From Pachyseris speciosa (taxonomy: Eukaryota; Cnidaria; Anthozoa; Scleractinia; Pachyseridae): a stretch of 64,000 nucleotides of DNA. The DNA is taken from positions 1,081,001-1,145,000 of the forward strand of contig JAEMWC010000023.1 of NCBI GenBank assembly GCA_016490735.1, in the 5' to 3' direction. This document shows positions 53,441 through 63,007 of this stretch, one piece after another. The translations under genes were made by a program, and so were the position numbers. How positions within the stretch are numbered: the stretch's first letter is position 1; every line of letters begins with the position of its first letter. Under the pieces are notes generated by a model. That model did not search any database and was not told where the DNA came from. It worked only from the letters and a program-made list of their open reading frames with translations.

Positions 53441-54901
53441 TAAAACACAATTTTTTTTATGTTGATATTTTTAATTGCTCAGCTACTTAAAGAAAAGCCT
53501 TTGAGGCTAGTAACATATCAAGGCTATTTTATTTGAAAACAACCATATGCTGCAAGATCTGGAGGGGAGGGTACTACTTTATGGCCAGTACTTAGATTCA
53601 AGGTTGAAGTTGCATGAAAGCCAGCTTGAGGGGGCGGTGATTTTAACCCATTGGCACCCGTGCCGGCCAAAACCGGCCGTAAAAAACTCCCATGCTTCAA
53701 AACATTGCAACTTTCTCAATCGCACGAATATTGCCTTAACTGTTAGTTGTGAGCACGAAATGGAATGCCCTTTAAATTTGGATATCCAATAAATGCAAGA
53801 AACGTAGCGATTTTTACCAAATATGGCCTTTTGAGTTTGGACAAGAACGAAACTGGCCGTTTTTAACGTCAAAGAGAAACAACAAAAATGCCCCTTTTTG
53901 TCTTCATGTTTTTTAGGGAAATCATCGTCCAAAAACCAAAATTCAACCATCATAACAAAATTCAGTCCTTTTTCTAGCTTAGAAATGACTTTTTTTGTTC
54001 ATATTCTTCTCCCGAGCGTAGATACAGCCTTTTGTTCCAGTGCATTCGGGCCCTCCCGACATTTTGGGGCGACCTGCACCATTTGCAACACCTCACAAGA
54101 TTGGTTCAAAACAACAATAAACAAAGAATTAAAACAATGGAACCTAGCCATAAAACAATAGAGGTGCAACTGATAAAGATCCAGTGAAATTAGAGGTTTC
54201 AAAGAGGTGCAGCCCTACCCGACATTTTCAACATCTTGAGCGCATTGCATGCTGGGAACTAACGAGAATTTTTGACAGCGCCCGTTCCTTCCCCCAATTC
54301 TTTCACATATAAACTAAGTCTACAGCCACTCCGACCTACCGCCAAAATTTCCTGCTCGTAGTCATCTCCAGTACACAGAAATTCCAAAATATGTGGCGGT
54401 AGGTCGAGAAATTCATCAATAGTCGAGTCCCAAAGGTACTAAGTGTTCGACCGTCAAAATGACGTTTTCAGAAACCTTGAGCCTCCAGTGGCTTAGGACA
54501 GCACCACTTTTCCCTGGTAGTTCAAATAAAGAGTCACGAATTGCTATTCATCGTTTATAGGTGGAAAAAATCACTCCGAAAATGTAAAAACCTGCGGTAG
54601 TCAATGGGTTAAAAACTAGACAATAGAGGTCGAGTTGGAGCCACTAGTGACAGCCAGAACTCGATGATCATCTCATCTAGGGTAATTGAGTTTGATACTG
54701 TGGCTTGTCACGTTACCTGGCCAACTGCAAACCCAGGAGGTAACGTTAAGTGAAGCCTGGCCCTGCTAAGTTATCCACACCCACCCCCCCCCCCCCCCCC
54801 CCCCCCCCCTAGAAATTGTTTTAACTGTAGAATCTTAACTCTGACCCTGGATTTAAATATCACCAACCATGACTTTCACTGGATAATGTCAAAAGGACCG
54901 G
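53441..54901. other. Interruption of the Helentron helicase gene
   Basis: About 1.45 kb separate the two helicase halves. A piggyBac-type MITE (53643-54612) fills most of it. The remaining ~470 bases include a 26-base C run (54784-54809) and no coding signature. No convincing splice sites were found, so this is probably nested insertion, not an intron. Confidence 0.6.
53643..54612. mobile_element. piggyBac-like MITE
   Basis: TTAA flanks both ends and is followed by CCCATTG at the left and preceded by CAATGGG at the right, matching the TTAA-CCC...GGG-TTAA form of piggyBac elements. It has no transposase frame. It lies within the interruption of the Helentron helicase. Confidence 0.75.
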
Positions 54902-56824
54902 TCACGTGACCTCTATTAAACAATCTACATCCTGTTCAGAATGCTTTCCTTCTCTCAGACGGTTAAGTAACTCTGCAAATAGTTTATCATCTTTTTGCCT
55001 CATTATGTCTGTTAATTCAAATAAAGTAAAAAAGTCTGCCCACAAATTACTTGCCAGTGAACCGTAAGATGTGTTTGGATTTTCAAAAATCCACCTGTCA
55101 AAAACAGGTTTCAACTGGAACAGATCACCAACAGTTATTACAGTTATTCCGCCAAATGGTTCCTTGCTACCCATTATCTGTTGCAACCTTAGATTAAGGA
55201 AATTGAACATACCACTTCCTACCATTGAGATTTCATCAATGAATAGAACTTTAAGTTTTCTTAATTTTGCTCTTATTGTGTTAAGTCTGTCACTATCAAG
55301 TGCACAGTATTCAAATCCCTTATTGGCTGGTATTTTAAAGGCTGCATGTAATGTGTTTCCTTTGATATTGAAAGCTGCTTTTCCTGTTGGAGCTGCTTTA
55401 ATCACCTTGATCTCATCAGGATTTTCACCTGCTACAGTATTCAGATACCTGATCAGTGCTTCGTACAGTGCATTTGTAACAGTAGATTTACCAACACCAG
55501 CACCACCTGACAAGAAAAGTCTGAGAGGGTCATCACTAGTTTTTACTGAATGCAGTACATGATAAAAGAACTGTCTTTGTTTTTCATTCAATGAGCGAAC
55601 AAGCTTACGATATTCGTCATTTGAAATGCGTTTTACAAGAAGTTCCTCTTGGTCATCACATCTAGGAAAAATGCCTATGTCATCAAGCAAGTCATATTGG
55701 CTATGTTGTTTATTATTCCCTGGATCAAAGCAGCCAAACAATTCACTTGGTTTTGGCTTTGTTGCACGATCTTGCTCATTAATATGTTGCGCGTTTGGAG
55801 CAACACTGCTAGAGATATTATTCAAATGATCATTTTCTAAATCCTCCTATGCTTTGTCCAGTATTTCACTGTGATATTCATAACTTTGTCTGTTACAGAG
55901 AACTTGTTCCTTGATCTGATTAAATCGTCCTTGATAGGTTTCGCAACCTCTAAGCAAATCTGTGTTCTCGTTTCGCCAAGGAGAATAAAACATAAGCTGC
56001 TCTCTATAATGATTTTCAGGATCTTTGCTTTTCGGGAATCGGATGGACCGAATTATTTTAGGCTTTGTTCGCTTCGCAAGTTTCATACCACCTCTTATTT
56101 TGAGCTGTTGTGGTTCACTTTGTTCTTCATTAATATTATTATCCATATTGTAAGGCTCATCATCAGTGGTGTTGGCATCAAAAAGAGTTTCTGGTATAAA
56201 ATCGTCAGAGCCTATATCCAACTTATCAACAAATTCAGTGTCTGATTCGTTGTCCCTGACACAATTGAACCAGGCAACAAAATCAGCCAAGCAAATGTTT
56301 TCTAACTGTTTTGGTCGTCTTTGGTATCGCTTAATGATGTTATCAGATTCTATATCACATGAGTTATCCGGTAGCTCCTTGATCTTGTTTAATTTCTTTA
56401 ACAGAAATGCTCTTTCATCAGGATGTGAAGTGTTAATGAACTGAAAGTCCCGGGTAGATCTTCTCATTGGCATTTGTAACACCAAGTATGCAGCCTCTTG
56501 AGCACTTATTTCTACAGCATTAAGAAATTTGTTTCCAATATGCCTTACTCTTTGAGAAATATCTTTGTTGCCTGTCTTAACTTCTTCAGTAGCTTTTTCC
56601 AGAAGCCTGCTCATGCCTCTCTGCCCTTTTGTAATGTAGGATAAAATATAAGTTGCGCAAGCATAAGGGTCTAAGACATATTGCATATCCGTGTTTGCTC
56701 TCCATGCTTTCAGTAGTTGCGTATTGTAATTATTTATCCTTATCTCTGATGGCTGTCTCTTTAAAAATAAAGTGTTACGCTTAATTGTGTGCCTTAATGC
56801 TAGCATGTAATTTTCCTCAGTCAA
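54902..56824 (-). pseudogene. Helentron Rep two-tyrosine region and PIF1 helicase N-terminal half
   Basis: The frame opens TEENYMLALRHTIKR (its first codon is TTG, because a frameshift at about 56828 cuts it from the upstream part). DPYACATYILSYITKGQRGM carries the paired tyrosines of the Rep nickase. Acidic linkers follow. A TAG at 55847 breaks the same phase. Helicase motifs come next: SGGAGVGKSTVTNALYEALI (Walker A), VIKAAPTGKAAFNIKG (Ia), VLFIDEISMVGSGMFN (Walker B) and VGDLFQLKPV (III). The frame stops at 54902 at the interruption. Confidence 0.88.
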
Positions 56825-56966
56825 TTCTTAAATTTCTTTAGGAATTGCTCAAAATTCATATCTTCACCATATTTCATTCTGTCAAGTTGTGTTTTAATTT
56901 TCTCTGCATTTTGTTTAATGTTTTTCTGCTTGTCATTGTCGAAAGTCTCGTATTCCTCAAGAGGTG

Positions 56967-59900
56967 TTAAAATAGTAGTTTGTCGCATCGGTGGCTAGGG
57001 AAAGTTAAACCTGCAAACTTTGTTTCCCATTTTCTTACATGTTTTAGCATGCCTATGCAATTGTAGATTGACAAGTTCTTCCATTTCACTAGTATGAGCC
57101 TTCTGACAAGTGACATATTTATCAATGAAACTGACAATTTCCTTCTCAGAACTTTTGCCAAATTGTGGTCATCTTTCACCCAGAACAGACCATGAATATG
57201 AGGACTTCCTCTTTGCTGAAACTCAGCTCTGTAAAAATAATCGACTATTTGTCCTATTGGCATAACATCACTTCTGAGAACATCATGCATGAATAACTGC
57301 ACCATATGCTCAAAATTTCTTGCACATATTATAGGATCTCTCTGGATAAGGTTTGATTTTTGTTGCCAAGTCATGTTGTTTATTTCCTCATCAGAATATT
57401 CGTTTTTTTCAACAATTCTGCCGAGAGTTTTTAGCAGATGTGTCCATCTCGTTTCTGCAGCTGAAAAAGAACAGAACCATGTAGGGTTGCCAAGTTGACG
57501 GATCATCGAAAACAAATCTTTTTTGCATTTTTGAAAATACGCTGGGCTCCCTCTTAGATTTTTTAATACTCTAAAACCTTCATCAAGATGAATCAGCTTG
57601 TTAACATAATCCTCTGACTTCAAGTCACCAGCAGTGTAGTTCTTGCCTTTAGTTTTACACTTTCGAAGAGAAATGCTAGTAGTGTCCTGAATTTGTTTGA
57701 TTTGTAGCTTTTTAAGCTTGTAAAACAAATTAGGGACCGATTGTGCTGCTCTTCTGTCTTGACATCTCAATTCCCATTTAGCTACTGTGCTATATGAAAC
57801 AGGAACCTTTCTTTTTTTGTTATCTGTTCTACGTTTTCCACCGAATATTGTGGGTAATGATAGAAATTCTGAATCTTTATCCATAAAAATGCCCAAAGGT
57901 TTATTTCCCTCTCCTGGTGCAAAGCTTATAATGTTATCACCATTTCCTGCTATTTCTGGTTGTTGTAATAAAGTGTCTGACACTCCCGAGGGGCGTTCAT
58001 CAACTTCACACCAATCATCATCATCATCATAGTCAATAGTTTCAGAATTTAGAGAACCTGAATTGTCCTTGTCATTATTATTTTCAACATTTTGAGTGTT
58101 TTTCTCAGAATCTTTTCTAATATTATCATTATTGAGGAACTCATCCCATTCGTCACTTTCTTCAGCTTGTGTTGTCACACTGTTTTGCCATGTGTCTTCT
58201 ACCTCTATACCTTCATTTTTATACAATTCACTAGTGTTAACAAGATATTTAGCTGCCTCTATTACTTTTCGTGGTCTCACGTTTTGAAATTGATAATGGT
58301 GCTTATAGCTTAGTCTCCTCTTGAATTTTATTGGAATAGTCTGTGACTCACTGATAAGTCTAGGAAGGGTGTGCACAGTTGAATTAACATCACTTGGTAC
58401 ATTTACTACATTTCCATGAATAGACAGCTGACCACCTCTTGGAAGTTCATGGATTTGCATAAATGGAATTCGCGGTGCTATTAGCCTTTCTTCTAATGAG
58501 GTCAAATCAAGCACCGATGGTTTATCAGGGAAACTCATGCCATTTGCCTTTGAACACTGAGGCAATTTACCCTCTTTTATATTTAAGTGGCAAGTATTAC
58601 AAATCCATTCAGTGTCATCAACACTTTTTACTCCTGTAATACAGGACTGAACAAGGTCTTTTTGGCATTTGGTGTAATTGGTTGCATTACATTTTCTAAC
58701 TGATGTTCTGTACCACAATTGATCACAGCAGGTACAAATATACTCAGGACCACGATTAATACTCTCATGAAACTTGGTTATCACAGATATACAAGCATTT
58801 GCATAACTTTCACTACAGTCTGACAATACTGTACTGCAATTATTCGTGTCCTTCTGTTTTTGCATATTTTCTCGTTTCTTTCGTATATATTCTCTTTTAG
58901 AAGCTTTACGCTTTTCTGCTTTATCTTCTTCTGATAATTTTAATCTCTTATGGTTATCTTTCACTTTTTTAACAGCTTGTGCTTGTTTCCTTTGCATAAA
59001 TTCTCTTTTAGAGGTTTTAAAATTATTGATTTTCTGTCTTTGTTCCATATCAGTATCGCAATTTAAACTTGCTGATCTCATTCTATTTTCTTGTTGTCTA
59101 TAGTCTGCACTTTGTCGTTTCTTTTGTATATATTCTCTTTTAGAAGCTTTACGCTTTTCTGCTTTATCTACTTCTGATAATTTTAGTCTCTTATGATCAT
59201 CTTTCCCTTTGTTAACAGCTTTTGCACGTTTCTTATGCATAAATTCTCTTTTAGAAGCTTTACGCTTTTCTGTTTTGTCTTCTTCTGATAATTTTAGCCT
59301 CTTATGATCACCTTTCCCTTTGTTAACAGCTTTTGCACGTTTCTTTTGCATAAATTCTCTTTTAGAAGCTTTACGCTTTTCTGTTTTGTCTTCTGATAAT
59401 TTTAGTCTCTTATGATCATCTTTCACTTTGTTGACAGCTTGCGCACGTTTCTTTTGCATCAATTCTCTCTTAGAGGTTTTACGATTTTTAAATTTCTCTC
59501 TTTGTTCCATGTCATTATCACAATCTAAGCCTGCTGATCTCATTCTATCTTCTCTTTGTCTGTAGTCTAGATTTTCACGTTTCTTTTGTATGTACTCTCT
59601 TTTAGAAGCTTTACGCATTTCTGCTTTGTCTACTTCTGATATGTTTGCTCCCTTCTTATCATTTTTTCCTCCATCACCAAGTTCTGATTGCTTCTTTTCC
59701 GAGAAGTGACTTTCTTCATATTGCTCTACTATGTTTTCATGTGAACTTACTGATTTTTGAATTAGTCCATCCTCACACGTCATTTTAGGGGTAAGAGAGT
59801 TCAATACTGGCACTGTAGACACATAATGACATTCTTGTATATGGCCAATAAAAATGTTTGTTGTCTGTCCATTAGTATTGATTGGATTTATAACTGTGAC

Positions 59901-60290
59901 AGGGGAAAAATTTGCATTAGACTCTACGATATTGATAGTGGCATTCAAGGAATTTGCAACACCTTGAATTATTATATTATCTGCCCATGTTCATTGTCTT
60001 GCCATATTATTCACATAGCTTTGCCAAGACTGTTCAAAGTTGCTTTCTATATACAACTCAGGGTGATGCAGAAGATGCTGAACTCCAAGAAAGCGTATAT
60101 AGAAATGATACTCAGGGGTGTTATACAGCTGGCATGACACAGCACGGAAAAAACAGTTCCCATCTCCTAATACATTCACTGGAAGTCTACCAAGTTGAGA
60201 TAATCTGGATTCTAATAACGAAACTGAATTGACTGATTCATACATGACACATTCTTGTCGTAATTTGTTTGAGTGAAAGGCCCAGGATTC
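56967..60290 (-). pseudogene. Helentron OTU, Lys-rich repeats, DUF6570 and Helitron-like N/HUH region
   Basis: Starting from about 60290 the OTU domain shows its catalytic Cys block (VLGDGNCFFRAVSCQLY). A TGA at 59991-59993 falls between MARQ and TWADNIIIQG. The OTU His block, HIQECHYVSTV, follows in the same phase. Six or seven repeats of about 37 residues (KRKASKREFMQKKRAKAVNK type) span about 58850-59650. A DUF6570-like part (FHESINRGPEYICTCCDQLW, APRIPFMQIHELPRGGQLSI) precedes the Helitron-like N domain (LKNLRGSPAYFQKCKKDLFS, FCSFSAAETRW). The HUH motif is in QRGSPHIHGLFWV. A frameshift near 57150 ruins the rest. OTU proteases cleave ubiquitin-type or polyprotein bonds; here the role is unproven. 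Confidence 0.88.
58850..59650 (-). repeat. Coding tandem repeats of ~111 bp in the Helentron
   Basis: Six to seven units each encode a KRKASKRE-[FY]-[MI]-x-KKR core with variable linkers; two longer units carry a DMEQR insert. The units are highly basic and may bind nucleic acid or act as a nuclear signal. Confidence 0.8.
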
Positions 60291-61030
60291 TCCTCTATAT
60301 CTCCACTTAATGCTATTATACGATGAGCTATCCATTGTATTTGTAAACTAGAGCACGGCAATTTCTTTGAACCATGTTCTTCGGTATAAACATAGGCAAC
60401 ACACTTTTTGTGCTTTGAGGTTCTTGTCTGTACGAAAAGCAAACACAAACTCTCAAGTTTTGTAAAGCAATGATATCTAGATTGATAATGACTTTTATTG
60501 AAATTCAACTTCTGCTTTTTAGCTGATTTATGCTTATGGTCAGAAATTGCAAAGAATTCATTATTTAACCTGTGGTATAATGCACTGCTTTTACTGCTTA
60601 AGTATGAATGAAGCTTTGAAGAATGTGGAACAACTTTTCGTATATGTTTTTTTACTTTAATTATAACTTTTTTGCTCTTTTGCAAAACACGCTTTATTTG
60701 GGCTGTGGGAATTCTTGACACCGCTCTGCTCCTTCTTCGCCTTACGTTATGTTTACACAAATTAACATAAATATCAATGCGAGATCTGTACATGTTATTT
60801 TCACATTTTACATGAACAGACACTTCATTAATGTTCGGTGAACAGAAGGTTGTCATTCCCTCGATGCGGCGTTCATCTTGTGATTCATTTAAGCTTAATT
60901 CATCCACGTGTGTTGTCGATGCCTGCGGTTTGGAGAAGGGCAAGCGAAACTTACTGGCCAAGAAGGACAGCTTCGTCTTGATAAACTTGATAACATTACC
61001 TGTGATTGATCTAATGTGGCTGATAGCCAT
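60212..61030 (-). CDS. Helentron basic N-terminal protein ending in a 2A-like sequence
   Basis: A 272-codon frame starts at ATG 61028-61030 (MAISHIRSITGNVIKFIKTK). It is very basic, with an Arg patch (NVRRRRSRAVSRIP), a Lys-rich stretch and SALYHRLNNEFFAISDHKHK. No known domain is recognised. At codons 242-251 it carries SGDIEENPGP, preceded by a hydrophobic run (HRIIAL), which is the canonical 2A arrangement. The frame ends 22 codons later. The OTU domain continues in the -1 phase, so a frameshift near 60215-60290 has cut what was probably one polyprotein. Upstream of the ATG no homologous codons are seen. Confidence 0.75.
   Translation of the reverse strand: MAISHIRSITGNVIKFIKTKLSFLASKFRLPFSKPQASTTHVDELSLNESQDERRIEGMTTFCSPNINEVSVHVKCENNMYRSRIDIYVNLCKHNVRRRRSRAVSRIPTAQIKRVLQKSKKVIIKVKKHIRKVVPHSSKLHSYLSSKSSALYHRLNNEFFAISDHKHKSAKKQKLNFNKSHYQSRYHCFTKLESLCLLFVQTRTSKHKKCVAYVYTEEHGSKKLPCSSLQIQWIAHRIIALSGDIEENPGPFTQTNYDKNVSCMNQSIQFRY
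60278..60307 (-). other. 2A-like ribosome-skipping motif
   Basis: The coded residues are SGDIEENPGP, matching D-(V/I)-E-x-N-P-G-P completely, with the expected upstream leucine/isoleucine-rich context. Such motifs make the ribosome skip the Gly-Pro bond and release two proteins. It lies between the basic protein and the OTU domain. Confidence 0.85.
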
Positions 61031-61525
61031 CTCAAGCTACTTTTAATGAGAGATTGTTTCGTGGTTTGTATTGCAGATAGTACAGCAGTAATTTTCAGGA
61101 TATTGCGAAGCAGTTCTGTACGAGCGAGCCTCAAGTCTGGATCGAAACTGGAGCCCAAAAAATTTTTTAATGAGACTATCTTGGCCGCTATTATTGATGT
61201 GTGGGTTGTATGTTGAAGAGCTCCAAAAGGTAACCACAATAATAAAGCAATGATTTAGGTATACTCACCAGTAATACGGTATGGTCCTTTCCCGATATGG
61301 CCGCCTCGATATGCTACCTTGCACGTGGAAGCGTGTGCAAAAAATTCCCTTTAGGGTCCCCTTGGCGCGAATATTTCGGCTTCTCAACATCGAAGTTTAT
61401 TTGGACTTTGTTAAGCCGAAGCGGAGAGGGGTGGTGAGGACACTTTCCCTTCCGTCTACGGTCCACAATTTCCGTCCACAAATTTCCGTCCACAACTTCC
61501 GTCTACGGACCACAACTTCCGTCGA
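61031..61525. other. Helentron 5' side and flank
   Basis: No gene is seen. Minus-strand frames overlapping 60895-61239 are out of phase with the Helentron ORF and look fortuitous. 'ccgtctacggtccacaatttccgtccacaaatttccgtccacaacttccg' at about 61451 is a short tandem repeat. The left end of the element is somewhere here. Confidence 0.45.
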
Positions 61526-62455
61526 CAGCATACACCGAATGCAAATATGGCGGACCACTCGGTCGGCGCCCGGGACGAGCTACATGAAATTGAGGCTAGT
61601 CAGGCCTTGATGTTTTGTTATGCAGAAAAGTCTCGGTTCGTTGCAGATCTGGTCTGTTTAATTCGCTGTGCCTACGAGTCGCTGTGTTTCTGAATGCCTC
61701 GAGAAAGGATAAAAATCTTCCACCGTTCACCTCTAAGGGAAAATAGTGGATTAATGCAATTCGCTGAGACGAAAAGGAGTTCACGATCGCCGCGGGAACT
61801 AAAATTTGTTCACTACATCATTTCAGGATAGAAGATCTTAGAAAAATCGGTTAAATGACGAGCTTATGTGGTGTCTGGTGGTGTTCCAACACGATTTACA
61901 TGGCCAGTACCTTCCCCAAAGTAAAGAAAAGCTCCTCTCGAAAGACATCCTCTGTCCCAAGAGAAGAAGTTTTCGTTAAACCTGTCCGCATCCACTCGCA
62001 CGGAATCGCACGAAACAAATACTACGGTGTAATAACCAAGCGAATGAACTTCAACTGCCACGTCTTTGAAACCAGTAAAAGCATTGAGCCAAATAACAAC
62101 GACTCGTAGGTAAATGCAATCGCTTACACATTTTCTAAGATCTACCAAGTTCAACTTAAACAGTTCCTTCGGCGATCGTGAACTCCTTTCCTTCGTCTGT
62201 TTTCCCCACAGAAGCGAACGGGGAAACTGAAGAAAAAACACTTTCTCTTCTGTAGAAGATTTCTCTCCCTTCTGGTGGCATTCAGGAACACAAAAACGCG
62301 GGGATGGCGAAACAAAACGAACCAAATCGACGACGAAGAAAGACGTTCTGGAGATGTCAAAACAAAACAGCGAAGCCTGTCTAGCCTCGCTTTTATGTGA
62401 CTCGTCCCAGGCGCCGACCCAGTGGTCCGCCATATTTGCATTCGGTGTTATGATA
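61526..62455. mobile_element. Head-to-head fold-back with THAP-like exon remnants
   Basis: The outer ends are inverted: 'acaccgaatgcaaatatggcgg' at 61526 and its complement ending near 62455. The pairing continues at lower similarity for about 300 bp per arm. Each arm opens with ATGGCGGACCACT (MADHSVGARDELHEIEA on + at 61546; MADHWVGAWDESHKSEA on - at 62431). The minus arm continues with CVPECHQKGEKSSTEEKVFF and QFP, which resembles the start of a THAP zinc finger. The plus arm has a decayed version. The centre (61855-62109) is an unrecognised frame. It may be an inverted duplicate of a gene start or a P-like element remnant. Confidence 0.5.
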
Positions 62456-62589
62456 TTCATTCATTGCTTGCGCATGCGCGCGCATGAATGAGCTAAAAAC
62501 GATAAGAGCTGAAGAGAGAATTTACCGGGCGTTAAATTGAAATGAATAAATGTAAATATATGAAACATAGGAAATAGACAACGTGAGCG
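62456..62589. other. Junction to GPCR flank
   Basis: 'gcgcatgcgcgcgcatg' is followed by sequence like the GPCR 3'/inter-unit flank ('gatgagagctgaagagcgaatttaccg' type, compare 310 and 11518). Confidence 0.5.
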
Positions 62590-62790
62590 TCACTTTCATT
62601 AACCGATCAGCAAGTTTTAGTATACATTTCAAATAATGTTAACTGGAAGCAGTAGGCGCAGGCAGGTGTGAACATATTAGTGGCTGGACTAAAATTTAGA
62701 CTTTCTCCCAAAACTAAACTAAAGGAAATTGTTTTTCTCGCTTCTTCGCAATTGTTTCGTTTTTATCTGCCGCTTTTCTTTAGTAGGAGA
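62590..62790 (+). repeat. GPCR-unit upstream module, occurrence 8
   Basis: This is another copy of the block ('actggaagcagtaggcgcaggcaggtg'). The unit continues with the 'gacagttgccgccatgtttaatt' segment to about 63007, then diverges completely, so no receptor follows within the window. Confidence 0.7.
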
Positions 62791-63007
62791 TCTGTCTTTC
62801 CTTTTGAATAAACTTCTTGGAGGTGACAGTTGCCGCCATGTTTAATTGACGAAAAAAAAATTTGCAATTTAAATCTATTTTCAGTTCCGAAGACAATCAA
62901 CGAGCCAGGACTGAATGATTATTCATACATGAAAAAAATGTAGCACTTCATACTTACAATTCACACTCTTTATTTTCGCTTCATTACTCCGGGCTAAAAT
63001 AAAGCAA

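Larger units (their letters stand above)
51957..61030 (-). mobile_element. Helentron-type Helitron, decayed
   Basis: The minus-strand coding order is: basic protein with 2A-like end, OTU protease, Lys-rich repeats, DUF6570-like and Helitron-like N domain with HUH motif, Rep two-Tyr region, PIF1 helicase, AP endonuclease. The OTU plus endonuclease combination defines the Helentron branch of Helitrons. At least three in-frame stops, three frameshifts and a ~1.4-kb interruption of the helicase disable it. The element ends were not located; the coding limits are given. Confidence 0.88.
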
